Assembly: GCF_001730225.1 (NCBI RefSeq)
Contig: NZ_MIJE01000034.1
Coordinates: 104,872 to 168,871, forward strand
Length of the DNA stretch: 64,000 bases
Direction: 5' to 3'
Origin: Desulfuribacillus alkaliarsenatis
GTDB taxonomy: Bacteria > Bacillota > Bacilli > Desulfuribacillales > Desulfuribacillaceae
Numbering within the stretch: position 1 is the stretch's first letter; each line of letters starts with the position of its first letter. A program made the position numbers and the translations under genes. This document shows positions 24,973 to 34,705 of this stretch, piece after piece. The notes below the pieces were generated by a model, which was not told where the DNA came from, did no database searches, and saw nothing but the letters and a program-made list of their open reading frames with translations.

Positions 24973-26553
24973 ATGCCAATAGAAACAAAGAATGAAATAA
25001 TGGCGAGCAACTTAAGCTTCACCTATTATGGATCAGAGACTCCAGCCTTAAATCACCTTGATTTTTGTATTAATCAGGGTGATTTCGTATTGATTACGGG
25101 CATGAGTGGATGTGGAAAATCGACACTGGCCTCAATAATGGCAGGCTTTCTTCGCGACCAAGAGCACGGCGAAATGTCAGGTGAAGTGGTAGTGAAGGGA
25201 ACGAAGGCGAAACCAGTCGAAGAGCTTGCAGGAACGATTGGCGTCATTCAGCAAGATCCCGATAGCCAGTTATGTACATTTACCGTTAAGGAAGAAATCG
25301 CTTTTGGTCCTGAAAACCTATGTTTAGAAGTTGCGGAAATAGAAAGACGAGTAGATCAAGCAGCTAAGCAAGTGAATATACAAGTATTAATTGAGCGTGA
25401 AAACCATACACTTTCTGGAGGGCAAAAACAACGGGTAGCGATTGCTTCGATTTTAGCAATGGAGCCTGCCATCCTAATACTTGACGAACCCACTGCTAAC
25501 CTAGATCCACAAGGAACTCAGGAAGTTGTTCGTACATTGGAAATGATTAATAAATGCACGGATCATACTGTTATTGTAATTGAGCATCGAATTGAAAGAT
25601 TTTTGGCTTTAGCTAATCGTCTGTTTGTCATGGAAAAAGGACGTCTGATTTATGACGGGGAGCCAATAGCAGGGCTGTCGGTATACCAGAAGTGCATGTG
25701 GGAAGCAGGGAAAGTAAGTCGCAAAAGTCTTATGCTTCATAGACAACTAAAAGAGCCCAAGCAACAAAACTCGATGACTGTAGCATCGAATACAAGAGGC
25801 AAGCCTTTACTAGAAGGGAAAGACCTGTGCTACTATATCGAACAAAAAAAAGTGCTCGATGCAATTACTTTCAAAATACGAGCAGGAGAATTGGTAGCTA
25901 TTATGGGCAATAATGGAAGTGGCAAGACTTCTTTGTTTTTGACACTATTGGGGATCTATCGGGCACACGCTGGTGAGTTATTTATGCATGGGAAATCAAT
26001 TACTACAGATGATGTAGGAGAACGAGCGAAGCATATCGGATTATTATTCCAAAATCCCAATCATCAAATATTTGAGAAAACAGTCGCAGACGAAATGAAA
26101 ATGCCGAGTCAATTTTTACGAGAAGAGCCAGTCGACGAAGAAATAGTAGAAGGTTTACTAGAGCGATTATCGTTACAAGCTTATAAAAATAAACCTCCAT
26201 TCCTACTAAGTCAAGGTGAGAAAAAACGCTTAACTTTAGCTACTTTGCTAACCTATCAACCAGAGATTTTGCTACTCGATGAGCCAATGGCAGGTCAAGA
26301 TCAACGGCATCTAGATCTGCTGCTTCAAATATTACTAGAGTACTGCCAGCGAGGGAACAGTTGCATCGTTGCGTGCCATTTACCAGAAGTGGTGCTTGAA
26401 TACTTTGATCGGGTTCTTTTCATGGAAGATGGTAAGCTGCTATATGATGATGTTCCGAGTCTTGTCTTTCACAAGTTAGCGAAAAAAGGGTATGTAGAAT
26501 TTGAAATGACTGACAAAAATGCACAGATGGTAGGTGACGGCAATGAAAATTGA
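24973..26553 (+). CDS. ECF transporter ATPase, fused double domain (YkoD-like)
   Basis: The 526-residue protein has two ABC domains. Domain 1 has Walker A GMSGCGKST, signature LSGGQKQRV and Walker B LILDEPTANLD with IVIEHR. Domain 2 has Walker A GNNGSGKTS, signature LSQGEKKRL, Walker B LLLDEPMAGQD and VACHL. The fused EcfA-EcfA' layout is that of YkoD/CbiO-type energising modules. ATG 24973 is chosen because AGGTGAT lies just upstream. The longer in-frame ORF would start inside the previous gene without a ribosome site. It ends inside the EcfT gene (11-base overlap). Confidence 0.9.
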   Translation: MPIETKNEIMASNLSFTYYGSETPALNHLDFCINQGDFVLITGMSGCGKSTLASIMAGFLRDQEHGEMSGEVVVKGTKAKPVEELAGTIGVIQQDPDSQLCTFTVKEEIAFGPENLCLEVAEIERRVDQAAKQVNIQVLIERENHTLSGGQKQRVAIASILAMEPAILILDEPTANLDPQGTQEVVRTLEMINKCTDHTVIVIEHRIERFLALANRLFVMEKGRLIYDGEPIAGLSVYQKCMWEAGKVSRKSLMLHRQLKEPKQQNSMTVASNTRGKPLLEGKDLCYYIEQKKVLDAITFKIRAGELVAIMGNNGSGKTSLFLTLLGIYRAHAGELFMHGKSITTDDVGERAKHIGLLFQNPNHQIFEKTVADEMKMPSQFLREEPVDEEIVEGLLERLSLQAYKNKPPFLLSQGEKKRLTLATLLTYQPEILLLDEPMAGQDQRHLDLLLQILLEYCQRGNSCIVACHLPEVVLEYFDRVLFMEDGKLLYDDVPSLVFHKLAKKGYVEFEMTDKNAQMVGDGNEN

Positions 26554-27337
26554 TAGATACCCGATACTACCAGATTTGAAATATATTCATGGTACTACAC
26601 TGCTGCACCAATTACATCCTTTAGCAAAACTCGTTATGCTTGTTTGCTTTAGTGTGTCTGTGTTTCTAGTTAATCACTGGATTGGTGGTCTGTTATTGCT
26701 GGCACTATTACTTATAGGATACCAGATGGCAGAACTTGGGCTTTCGTATTTTACTAGAAAATTACGTTTTATACTTATTTTCTGTGTAATGATATTGCTA
26801 GTACAAATAGCCTTTACAAAAGAAGGACACGTACTTTTTACAATTACTTTAGGCATAATACATATACAAGTGTGGTCTGGGGCAGTTGATAATGGGCTAC
26901 AATTAGCACTGCGTTTTTTGAATATTATAGCGTCGAGCTTTTTGTTCGTATCGACAACCCAACCAAAACTTCTGTCCTATAGTCTTATGCAAGTAGGTGT
27001 ACCTTATCGATATGGCTTTATGCTTATAACGGCACTTCGGTTCATTCCAACGTTCCATCATGAATTTCAGCAAATTAAAAATGCACAATTAGCTAGAGGG
27101 ATTAGCTTCAAAGGTGTTTCAATCAAAACGCTCGTGCGTATGGTTCAATATCTGTTTATTCCGATGATCGTATCTTCATTAAGTAAGGTGCAAACATTAT
27201 CGATATCAATGGAAGGAAGAGCGTTTGGGATGTATAAGCAAAGGACATTCTCTCAAACGGTGGAAGCTTCGTTAGTGGATTGGTTGGTTATTGGAGGAAG
27301 TGTGATAATTATTATAACAATTTGGATTATTATATAA
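26543..27337 (+). CDS. ECF transporter T component (YkoC/CbiQ-like)
   Basis: The 264-residue membrane protein has five or six hydrophobic segments and links the S component to the ATPases. It contains the conserved HPLAKLVML opening (EcfT) and the coupling helices with the Ala-Arg-Gly motif AQLARGIS and SMEGRAFGMY, which contact EcfA. ATG 26543 lies 5 bases after AGGTGA. It is the last gene of the lipoprotein/ECF block. No T-run terminator follows, only the very long palindrome at 27389. Confidence 0.9.
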   Translation: MKIDRYPILPDLKYIHGTTLLHQLHPLAKLVMLVCFSVSVFLVNHWIGGLLLLALLLIGYQMAELGLSYFTRKLRFILIFCVMILLVQIAFTKEGHVLFTITLGIIHIQVWSGAVDNGLQLALRFLNIIASSFLFVSTTQPKLLSYSLMQVGVPYRYGFMLITALRFIPTFHHEFQQIKNAQLARGISFKGVSIKTLVRMVQYLFIPMIVSSLSKVQTLSISMEGRAFGMYKQRTFSQTVEASLVDWLVIGGSVIIIITIWIII

Positions 27338-27388
27338 TTTTACATCGAAGTAACCTGGTAAGTGTAAATAAATCGAAGAATAGAAAAA

Positions 27389-27441
27389 TCCCAAAGACCA
27401 TTATGTCTATATTGACATAATGGTCTTTGGGATGATAATAT
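27389..27441 (+). promoter_or_regulatory. Long perfect palindrome, operator and promoter of formate dehydrogenase 1
   Basis: Two 19-base arms (27389-27407 and 27414-27432) are exactly complementary around TATATT. The inner 26 bp are the best operator of the window: CCATTATGTC, N6, GACATAATGG. TTGACA (27412-27417) and TAATAT (27436-27441) lie 18 bp apart. The extended arms could also form an RNA hairpin at the end of the ecfT transcript. Confidence 0.8.
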
Positions 27442-27454
27442 ATCACTAGTATTT

Positions 27455-27480
27455 CCATTATGTCTTTTTAGACATAATGG
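27455..27480 (+). promoter_or_regulatory. Second perfect operator before fdhA1
   Basis: CCATTATGTC, TTTTTA, GACATAATGG is a perfect palindrome just downstream of the predicted transcription start. Another hairpin, GACTTTAT/ATAAAGTC (27483-27501), follows. The rest of the 27502-27671 leader shows no ORF and no clear terminator. Confidence 0.8.
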
Positions 27481-27671
27481 GGGACTTTATTACATAAAGT
27501 CATTAGTAGCATTGTTCTTTGAATAAATACTATGCAACTAGTGTGTTGAAAAAAGTATGATGAAATGTATTAGTCTTTCATACCTGTTGGGGGGTGGTTA
27601 ATAGAGTAGTTAAGAGATTCTTAAGGTTTACTAGGGTAATTAGAAACGAAGTCAATTAAGGAGGGTTAGTT

Positions 27672-30600
27672 TTGAAACTGAAAAGAAGAGAATTTATTAA
27701 ATTATCAAGTGCAACAGGAGTAGGGTTAGCTTTAGTAGATTTAGGTTTTGATGTCAATAAAGTAGAAGCATCCACTAAGGAGTTCAAACTCGAAGGTGCT
27801 AAGGAGTTTACTTCAGTGTGCACGTTCTGCTCTTGTGGTTGTGGAATGATTTGTCATGAGAAGAATGGAAAACTGATTAACTTAGAGGGAGATCCTGATC
27901 ACATCATCAATGAAGGAGCTCTTTGTAGTAAAGGAGCAGCGATGCAGGTCATTCCGAACTCTGACCAACGTATTAAAACACCACTTTATCGTGCACCAGG
28001 AAGTGACAAATGGGAAAAAATTTCCTGGGAAACGGCAGTAGAGAAAATCGCCAAGAAAATCATTGATATCCGCGATAAGCATTGGATTGACAATGAAACT
28101 GTAGGTGGGCAAACGTACAAGGTAAACCGAACTGATGCTCTAAGTTTTCTGGGTGGAGCACAAAACAACAATGAGGAGTGCTATCTGTTCGTCAAAATGG
28201 CGAGGCTATTAGGTTCTCCTTTCGTAGAACACCAGGCACGACTCTGACATAGTCCAACCGTTCCTAGTTTAGGAGCTTCATTTGGACGTGGTGCTATGAC
28301 CAATCACTGGCTAGACTTAAAAAACGCCAAAGTCTTTCTGATTCAGGGTAGTAATGCAGCAGAGAATCATCCGATGTCGATGAAATGGGTTATGAGAGCC
28401 AAAGAACAAGGCGCTAAAGTAATTCATGTAGACCCACGCTTTACGAGAACATCAAAGGTCGCTGACATATTCGCTCAAATTCGTGCGGGATCAGATATTG
28501 CCTTTTTAAATGCTATTATCAATTACATTTTAGAAAATGACCTCTACGATGAGCAATTTATCAAAGATCATACCAATGGTTTATTAATTGCCAATGAAGA
28601 CCTTGCCTTTGATAATGGTTTATTCTCAGGTTACAACCAAGGTAGCTATAGCTATGACACCTCTTCTTGGGGTTATGAATTGGATGAAGAGCGTAAACCG
28701 CAAAAAGCCGACAGCCTAAACGATTCTAGATGTGTGTTTAGCAAAATCAAGGGATTTTTCAAACGTTATGATTTCAAAACAGCGTCGGATATCTGTGGAG
28801 TCCCAGAAGAAACAATTAAGTTAATTGCAGATACACTAGTCGAAAACAGACCAGGTACGATCATGTATGCATTAGGAATGACCCAGCATACCGTAGGCGC
28901 TCAGAACATTCGTAGTTTTGGTGTGCTCCAGTTACTATTAGGTAACGTCGGTAAGCCTGGTAGTGGTGTAAATGCGTTGCGTGGTGAGCCGAATGTGCAA
29001 GGTGCTACGGACATGGCCTGTCTATTCCATATCTTGCCAGGGTATTTGGCGACACCGAATCACGACGTTGTCGATTTGGATACATGGACTTCGCGTACAG
29101 GGACTTTCCGACGCACGTTTATGGTCAATCTGTTAAAAGCCTGGTTTGGTGAAAACGCCACCCCAGAAAATGACTTTGGATTTAATTGGATAATGAAAAA
29201 GAACGCAGCAGCCAATTACTCTATATTCAGAATCTTTGAAACGGCCATAGAAGATCAGATGAAAATGCTGTACATTATGGGGCAAAACCCAATGGTTACA
29301 AGCCCGAACCTGAAGTTAGTTCACGAAGCATTATCTAAGATGGAAATGCTTGTATGTGCTGACTTATTTATGACGGAAACGGCGGCTTTCTGGGAGAAAC
29401 CAGGAGTGGATCCGAGCACAATCGATACAGAAGTCATCTTCCTGCCAGCACAATCATTCCTAGAGAAGGAAGGTTCATTAAGTAACTCTGGTAGACTGGT
29501 GCAATGGAGATATTCGACATTGAATCAAGTAGGAGAGGCGAAGTCAGATCTAGAAATGATCGACTTGATTTTCAGAAAAGTTCGTGAATTGCTGCAGGGA
29601 TCGAGAGCAGAGAAAGACCAACCGATTTTAAATGCAAAATGGAATTACTCAAACAATCATTTTGCTGAGCAGGTTCTAAAAGAGCTTAATGGTTACGATA
29701 TAACGACAGGGCAACCTGTGGCAGGAATTGGAGCATTAAGGGCCGATGGAACGACATCTTCAGGAAACTGGTTGTATGCAGGGGTCTTTGCCAATAATGA
29801 GAACCTATCGAAACGAAGCGATAACGAAAACGACCCAGGTGGACTCGGGATTTATCCAGGTTTCCGTTGGTGCTGGCCGGGCAATATTCACGTATTATAT
29901 AACCGCGCATCTTGTGATAAAGATGGTAAGCCGTATGATGAATCGAAAAAAATTGTTTGGTGGGATTCTATACTTGGTCGCTGGACAGGTTACGACGGTC
30001 CAGACGTACCGAATGCGACCCATGGTCCAGATACACCAAATGGACAGCGTGCGTTCCGTATGTCAGGGGAAGGATTGGGCCGTTTAATTGCTGGACCGTA
30101 CCAGGATCCACAGGCAGACACTGTATTACCTAGGGATTCTTCAGGTGTACTCGTAGATGGACCGATGCCAGAGTTTTACGAGCCAGTGGAGAGTCCAACA
30201 ACGAACATTTTACATCCGGAAGTACCGATTAATCCATGCTTGAAGTATCCACGCTTACCAAGCTTACAAGAGATTGGTACGGTGGAAGATTATCCATATG
30301 TATTATGTACATCGAGTTTAGCAGAGCACTGGTGTGCAGGAACGGTGACTCGAAATGTTCCGTGGCTTAACGAACTTGTAAAAGAAACATTTATTGAAAT
30401 TCCAAAGTCGTTAGCGGCGAAACACAATATCGAAAATGGTGATGAAGTCCTTGTCTGGTCGGCTCGTGGAGAAGTCCAGGCAAAAGCGATGGTGACACAT
30501 AGAATTAAAACACTGATGATTAATGGAAAAGAAGTAGAAACGGTTTGGATGCCTTATAACTGGGGTTACAAAGGTTTAAGTCAAGCAGCTAGTACCAATA

Positions 30601-30680
30601 TGGTAACGATTGATGCTGGCGACCCGAACACATGGATCCAAGAAACAAAGGCATGTTTAATTAATTTACGAAAAGTATAA
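27672..30680 (+). CDS. fdhA: Formate dehydrogenase 1 catalytic subunit, selenoprotein
   Basis: The protein oxidises formate at a Mo/W-bis-MGD centre outside the membrane. TTG 27672 follows GGAGGG. The frame reads through TGA at 28245-28247 as Sec192 (ARL-U-HSP), giving about 1002 residues. The N terminus KRREFIKLSS is a Tat motif, so it is exported folded. A [4Fe-4S] set, CTFCSCGCGMIC...CSKGA, is at ~50-90. The molybdopterin motifs QGSNAAENHPM, HVDPRFTRTS and LRGEPNVQGATDM follow. Sec-His is the FDH-N-type active site. It heads the operon fdhA-fdhE-desulfurase-fdhB-fdhC, under two perfect Mo/W-type operators. Confidence 0.95.
28260..28276 (+). promoter_or_regulatory. bSECIS hairpin of fdhA1
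   Basis: GTTCCTA (28260-28266) pairs with TAGGAGC (28270-28276), with a GTT loop and one G.U pair, starting 12 bases after the TGA. Position fits bacterial SECIS elements, which SelB reads just downstream of UGA. The loop is smaller than the one at fdhA2. Confidence 0.65.
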
Positions 30681-30705
30681 CAACATGATGCAAAGGTGGT
30701 AAAAC

Positions 30706-31578
30706 ATGAGTCAAGTACTAAGCGCTATAGAAAAGTGGGTAGAGAAACACCCTTATCTCGATGAAATTGCCAATCTACAAAAAGTAATGGTAGCTACTTT
30801 AGAAGAGGCAACTCATGCTGAAAGTATGCTAACAGGTGCGATGTTCGAGAGCAAAGAGATGGAATCGGAGCTAAAAAGAGGGATTCCCGCTTTAAAAACA
30901 ATCAGTATCAACGATGCAGAAGTAGAAGCGACAGTGGTTCTAGTACGTACGATAGCAGAAGCATTGTCATCGTCTAGCTTGCCTACTAAGATGAATGAGC
31001 AATGTAAAAAAATTCATGCTATTGCGTCAGAAGAACCAGAGATTATGGGTGGGCTCATCAAGCAAGTGCTAACTGAAAACGAAGTCGATTTGGAAGAGCT
31101 AACGCTTGCCAGTGTTGACCGAGGAGTACTCATGTACGTAATTTGGAATGCCCTGAGTCATGTTTTACATCCGATAAAAACTATAATAGATGAAAAGTTA
31201 CAAACTAGTAGCTTAAAATGGAATAAAGAATATTGTCCAGTTTGTGGACAATTGCCTGGGATGGCACAATTAGTTCGTACTAGTAAAGGTCGGGAACGCA
31301 ATCTTGTATGTGGTTGTTGCCAAATGCAATGGAGATATAAGCGTATGGGATGTCCTTATTGTAAGAATGACAAACAGAAAACCCTAAATATTATTGAACT
31401 TGAAGGTGTAAAGAATTTGCGTATTGACACTTGTGACAAATGCAAAGGGTATATTAAAACGTACACAGATGAAGGAAATGAACAAGTAATATTAAGTGAT
31501 TGGTCTACGTTGCATTTAGATTTGGTAGGCAAGAATAACGGCTATCAGCGATTTGGATATCAATTATACGGGATATAG
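30706..31578 (+). CDS. fdhE: FdhE-family formate dehydrogenase accessory protein
   Basis: This 290-residue soluble protein helps mature the exported formate dehydrogenase. It has the FdhE zinc/iron-binding set in its C-terminal half: CPVCGQLPG, VCGCCQMQWRYKRMGCPYC and TCDKCKGYIKTY. The N-terminal ~150 residues are helical and variable, as usual. AAGGTGG precedes ATG 30706. It is encoded 25 bases after fdhA. A diverged paralogue serves the second operon at 52441, so each dehydrogenase appears to have a dedicated FdhE. Confidence 0.88.
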   Translation: MSQVLSAIEKWVEKHPYLDEIANLQKVMVATLEEATHAESMLTGAMFESKEMESELKRGIPALKTISINDAEVEATVVLVRTIAEALSSSSLPTKMNEQCKKIHAIASEEPEIMGGLIKQVLTENEVDLEELTLASVDRGVLMYVIWNALSHVLHPIKTIIDEKLQTSSLKWNKEYCPVCGQLPGMAQLVRTSKGRERNLVCGCCQMQWRYKRMGCPYCKNDKQKTLNIIELEGVKNLRIDTCDKCKGYIKTYTDEGNEQVILSDWSTLHLDLVGKNNGYQRFGYQLYGI

Positions 31579-31601
31579 TACGAGAAGCAAAGGAGATAGA
31601 A

Positions 31602-32768
31602 ATGATCTATTTAGATAATGCTGCAACAAGTTATCCGAAACCAGAAATGGTAAATGAGAGAGTGATTCATTGGCTAGAAACGGGTTCAGGATCTCCGGGT
31701 AGATCGACTCCCACCTCGTTAACGAAAGCTGATAGCAGAGTTCTGCAGGTACGTAAACAATTGACGAATTTTTTTGGAATTCGTGATGAATACCGAATCG
31801 TATTCACCTATAGCGCAACAGATGCATTGAATTTAGGGATAAAAGGGTTTGTCGAACTAGGAGATCATGTGATTATATCTGCAATTGAGCATAATTCAGT
31901 GCTCCGACCGTTACGTCACTTAGAGCAGGCGGGTACAATTTCGCTTACGATTGTCCCGTGTGATTCTTTAGGCTATATTGATCAGCACAAGCTTTGGGAA
32001 GCGTTTACACCGAAAACACGTTTGGTAGTGTTGAATCATGCATCAAATGTGACAGGGGCTGTACAACCTGTTGCAGATATTGGTGAAGAAGTTCGTAAAC
32101 GAGGAGCTTATCTATTGCTAGATGCTGCACAGACGGCGGGTGTATTGCCACTAAAGATGGATGAATTATATGTAGACATGATTGTTTGTGCAGGACATAA
32201 AGGATTATTTGGACTACCAGGCACGGGATTACTGGTGATTGGTAGCCGCATTGAAAAACTACTATCATACCGACAGGGTGGTACGGGTTATAATTCGGAA
32301 TCAGAATACCAGCCTGTGAATTGGCCAGAAAAATATGAGGCAGGTACGATGAATATACCAGGTATTGTATCCTTAGGTGCAGGTATTGAATTTATAGAGC
32401 AGCAGGGAATTGAGCAGATTGCTCAGCGTGAACACCAGCATTTAGAAAGGTTATGGGAGTCGTTTTTTCAAGTGCCAAAGATTCAGTTATATGGACCAGA
32501 ACCCCATATGCCGCGAGTAGCTGTGTTGTCCTTGAATATAGAAGGTTGGGAACCAGATGATCTGGCCGATATACTTCAACACAACTACAAAATTCAAGTG
32601 CGCTCAGGACTGCAATGTTCTCCGTTAGCTCATAAGACAATAGGAACCCATCCAGAGGGTACAGTAAGAATAAGTCCAGGATTTTTTAACACGGATGATG
32701 ATATAGAAAACCTAGTGGATGCTATCAAAAAAGTGGCAGCCACGCAAGTAGATTGGATGTTATTCTAA
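31602..32768 (+). CDS. Cysteine desulfurase-like class V aminotransferase in the fdh operon
   Basis: This PLP enzyme of 388 residues belongs to the NifS/CsdA/selenocysteine-lyase group. It opens MIYLDNAATSYPKP, has AIEHNSVLRPL and LLDAAQTAGVLPL, and the PLP lysine in CAGHKGLFGLPGTG. A C-terminal catalytic-type cysteine lies in RSGLQCSPLAH. In E. coli a cysteine desulfurase (IscS) passes sulfur to FdhD to activate formate dehydrogenase, so an operon-specific desulfurase fits here. Delivering selenium is an alternative. It lies between fdhE and fdhB. A close relative sits in the selenium cluster at 39390. Confidence 0.85.
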   Translation: MIYLDNAATSYPKPEMVNERVIHWLETGSGSPGRSTPTSLTKADSRVLQVRKQLTNFFGIRDEYRIVFTYSATDALNLGIKGFVELGDHVIISAIEHNSVLRPLRHLEQAGTISLTIVPCDSLGYIDQHKLWEAFTPKTRLVVLNHASNVTGAVQPVADIGEEVRKRGAYLLLDAAQTAGVLPLKMDELYVDMIVCAGHKGLFGLPGTGLLVIGSRIEKLLSYRQGGTGYNSESEYQPVNWPEKYEAGTMNIPGIVSLGAGIEFIEQQGIEQIAQREHQHLERLWESFFQVPKIQLYGPEPHMPRVAVLSLNIEGWEPDDLADILQHNYKIQVRSGLQCSPLAHKTIGTHPEGTVRISPGFFNTDDDIENLVDAIKKVAATQVDWMLF

Positions 32769-32818
32769 GTAAAATCAATTAAAAGTTACGTGCTGTATAT
32801 CACGAGAGGAGGAACGAT

Positions 32819-33631
32819 ATGGAAATCACAATGTTTCATGATGTGTCAAAATGTACTGCGTGTAGAGCATGTTCGGTAGCATGCAAACAGTGGAAAGATT
32901 TGCCGGCTGAAATTACACCATTTACTGGTGAATACCAGTCACACACAGACTTGAGTCCAAAAACGTATAACGTATTAAGAATGAGTGAAAGAATGGAAGG
33001 AAGTGTATTTCACTGGGACTTCTTGAAGTTTCAGTGTATGCACTGTGGGGATGCAGCTTGCGTCAAAGCTTGTCCCAAGGAAGCCCTTACGAAATCTAGT
33101 AATGGGGTAATATCTTTAAATGAGGATAAATGTGTAGGATGTGGCTATTGCGCCCAGTATTGCCCGTTTGGAGTTCCGAAAATTGATGAAGGTGCTGAGA
33201 AGACAACAAAATGTAATCTTTGTGAAGACAGAATAGCACAAGGTATGACACCATCATGTGCACAAACTTGTACAGCTGATGCGATTTATTATGGATTAAA
33301 AGAAAATATGATTGCAATGGCAGAAGCGAGGGTGCAAGAATTAAGAAAAACTAATCCAAATGCGCAAACCTATGGCATTAACGAAACAGGTGTCGGAGGA
33401 ACGCATATGATTTATGTACTAGAAACCTCCCCAGAAAACTACGGTTTGCCTGTTAACCCAGTTGTACCAACATCCTTATCAGTAATGAAGGATATAGTAC
33501 AGCCTTTAGGTAAGGTAGCATTAGGTGGAGCATTGGCGGCTGTATTGACGAGTTTTGTGTTAACAAGAGGTAAAGATCCACATCATGATCACGACATAGC
33601 AGAAGATGGCAAGAAAGGAGTCGATGTATAA
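32819..33631 (+). CDS. fdhB: Formate dehydrogenase 1 iron-sulfur subunit
   Basis: The 270-residue electron-transfer subunit has four [4Fe-4S] cysteine groups: CTACRACSVACKQW, CMHCGDAACVKACP, CVGCGYCAQYCPFG and CNLCEDRI...CAQTC. A C-terminal membrane anchor (~225-250, LGKVALGGALAAVLTSFVL) precedes a His/Asp-rich tail. It has no signal peptide and is probably exported as a complex with Tat-borne FdhA. GAGGAGGAA precedes ATG 32819. Its stop codon overlaps the ATG of the cytochrome subunit gene by one base. Confidence 0.93.
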   Translation: MEITMFHDVSKCTACRACSVACKQWKDLPAEITPFTGEYQSHTDLSPKTYNVLRMSERMEGSVFHWDFLKFQCMHCGDAACVKACPKEALTKSSNGVISLNEDKCVGCGYCAQYCPFGVPKIDEGAEKTTKCNLCEDRIAQGMTPSCAQTCTADAIYYGLKENMIAMAEARVQELRKTNPNAQTYGINETGVGGTHMIYVLETSPENYGLPVNPVVPTSLSVMKDIVQPLGKVALGGALAAVLTSFVLTRGKDPHHDHDIAEDGKKGVDV

Positions 33632-34320
33632 TGGCGAAAGAGACACCTATGGTCAAGGATGGTAAAATATATCGTTTTACTAAGACTGCTCGTGTTACAC
33701 ATTGGGTTTATGTAATATCTTATGCAGTGTTATTCTTTACAGGGCTACTTTTGTTTAGTAACGCCTTTGATTTCATAGCACCATTGTTTGGTGGTTTTGA
33801 GAACGCCCAATTGCTTCATCGAATCTTTGCTGTTGTTTTTATTTTACCAGTTGTGATATTTATACTTTTTGACCCTAAAAGTTTTTTCGGCTGGTTAAAG
33901 GACTGTTTTACGTGGACAAAAGACGACTTTGGCTTTTTCCCATCTTTTGTAAAAGAACTATTCGGTATTGATGCAAAAACTCCGCCACAAGGATTCATTA
34001 ATGCAGGGGAAAAAGTAAATTCTCTAATGACTATTACGTTTTCAACACTGTTGATATTATCAGGTTTTGTCATGTGGTTCTCTGGAAGCTTTAGCCAAGT
34101 GCTAGTACAATGGGCGATTGTAATTCATAGTGGATCGGCTGCGTTATTAACTGCAGTAGCTATCGTGCATATCTATTTAGGGACATTGCATCCAGGCTCT
34201 AAGGCAGCATTCACAGGGATGATTAATGGTTATGTAGATGCAAAATTTGCCAAAAGTCACCATGCTAAATGGTATGATAAGGTAATGGAAGAAGAGTCGA
34301 AGAAGACAAAGACAATATAA
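33631..34320 (+). CDS. fdhC: Formate dehydrogenase 1 cytochrome b subunit
   Basis: The 229-residue membrane protein has four predicted helices of the FDH-N gamma (FdnI) family. It passes electrons from FdhB to the quinone pool through heme b. Candidate heme ligands are in ARVTHWVYVISYAVLFFTG, LLHRIFAVVF and AIVHIYLGTLHPG. The segment PPQGFINAGEKVNSLM is a family signature. GAAAGGAG within the end of fdhB serves as its ribosome site. A strong bidirectional terminator follows at 34346. Confidence 0.92.
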   Translation: MAKETPMVKDGKIYRFTKTARVTHWVYVISYAVLFFTGLLLFSNAFDFIAPLFGGFENAQLLHRIFAVVFILPVVIFILFDPKSFFGWLKDCFTWTKDDFGFFPSFVKELFGIDAKTPPQGFINAGEKVNSLMTITFSTLLILSGFVMWFSGSFSQVLVQWAIVIHSGSAALLTAVAIVHIYLGTLHPGSKAAFTGMINGYVDAKFAKSHHAKWYDKVMEEESKKTKTI

Positions 34321-34345
34321 TTGGTACTATAAAACATAGTTTTTA

Positions 34346-34390
34346 AAAGAAAGCTGTATTCGTAGGGTTGCCTCGAATACAGCTTTCTTT
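34346..34390. terminator. Bidirectional terminator between fdhC1 and the 34409 gene
   Basis: The 17-base arm AAAGAAAGCTGTATTCG pairs perfectly with its complement (34374-34390) around an 11-base loop. Its own A/T ends supply T tracts for both strands. Confidence 0.9.
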
Positions 34391-34408
34391 GGTTATAAAA
34401 TATAAGTA

Positions 34409-34642
34409 TTAGAGCTTTTCTAGTGCAAGTTCAATCTCTTTCTTTATTGCTTTGGCATCTGTATGATTGTGCCACTTGATAAAACCGTAGGACAGGATTT
34501 CTTGTTCATCCTTCCAAATTTCAATCTGTGCATTATGACCCGCTTCAATATACTTAACGATCGCGCGATCGATATGCTCTGTAACTATGATTGTTTGCAA
34601 AGCCTCGCCAAATCCAACGGGTGCATAGACTACGTAGACCAT
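34409..34642 (-). CDS. Small hypothetical protein
   Basis: This 77-residue protein reads from 34642 on the minus strand, with AGGAGG just upstream of the ATG. It starts MVYVVYAPVGFGEALQTIIVTEH and ends in a charged helix, KAIKKEIELALEKL. No signal peptide, membrane segment or cysteine is present. I do not recognise the family. The good ribosome site, its own terminator and the convergent placement against fdhC1 support a real gene. Its promoter would lie in the region that also holds the modA2 operator. Confidence 0.6.
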   Translation of the reverse strand: MVYVVYAPVGFGEALQTIIVTEHIDRAIVKYIEAGHNAQIEIWKDEQEILSYGFIKWHNHTDAKAIKKEIELALEKL

Positions 34643-34705
34643 TAACTTACCTCCTCACTTTCTGACAATTAATAAAATGCAACTAACCATAACATATCTA
34701 TCATA

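Noticed and set aside
28296..30680. Treating the two halves of fdhA1 (and of fdhA2) as separate or frameshifted genes
   Set aside because: The halves are in the same frame around a single TGA at the active site, followed by a SECIS-like hairpin, with selA, selD and tRNA-Sec nearby. They are selenoproteins.
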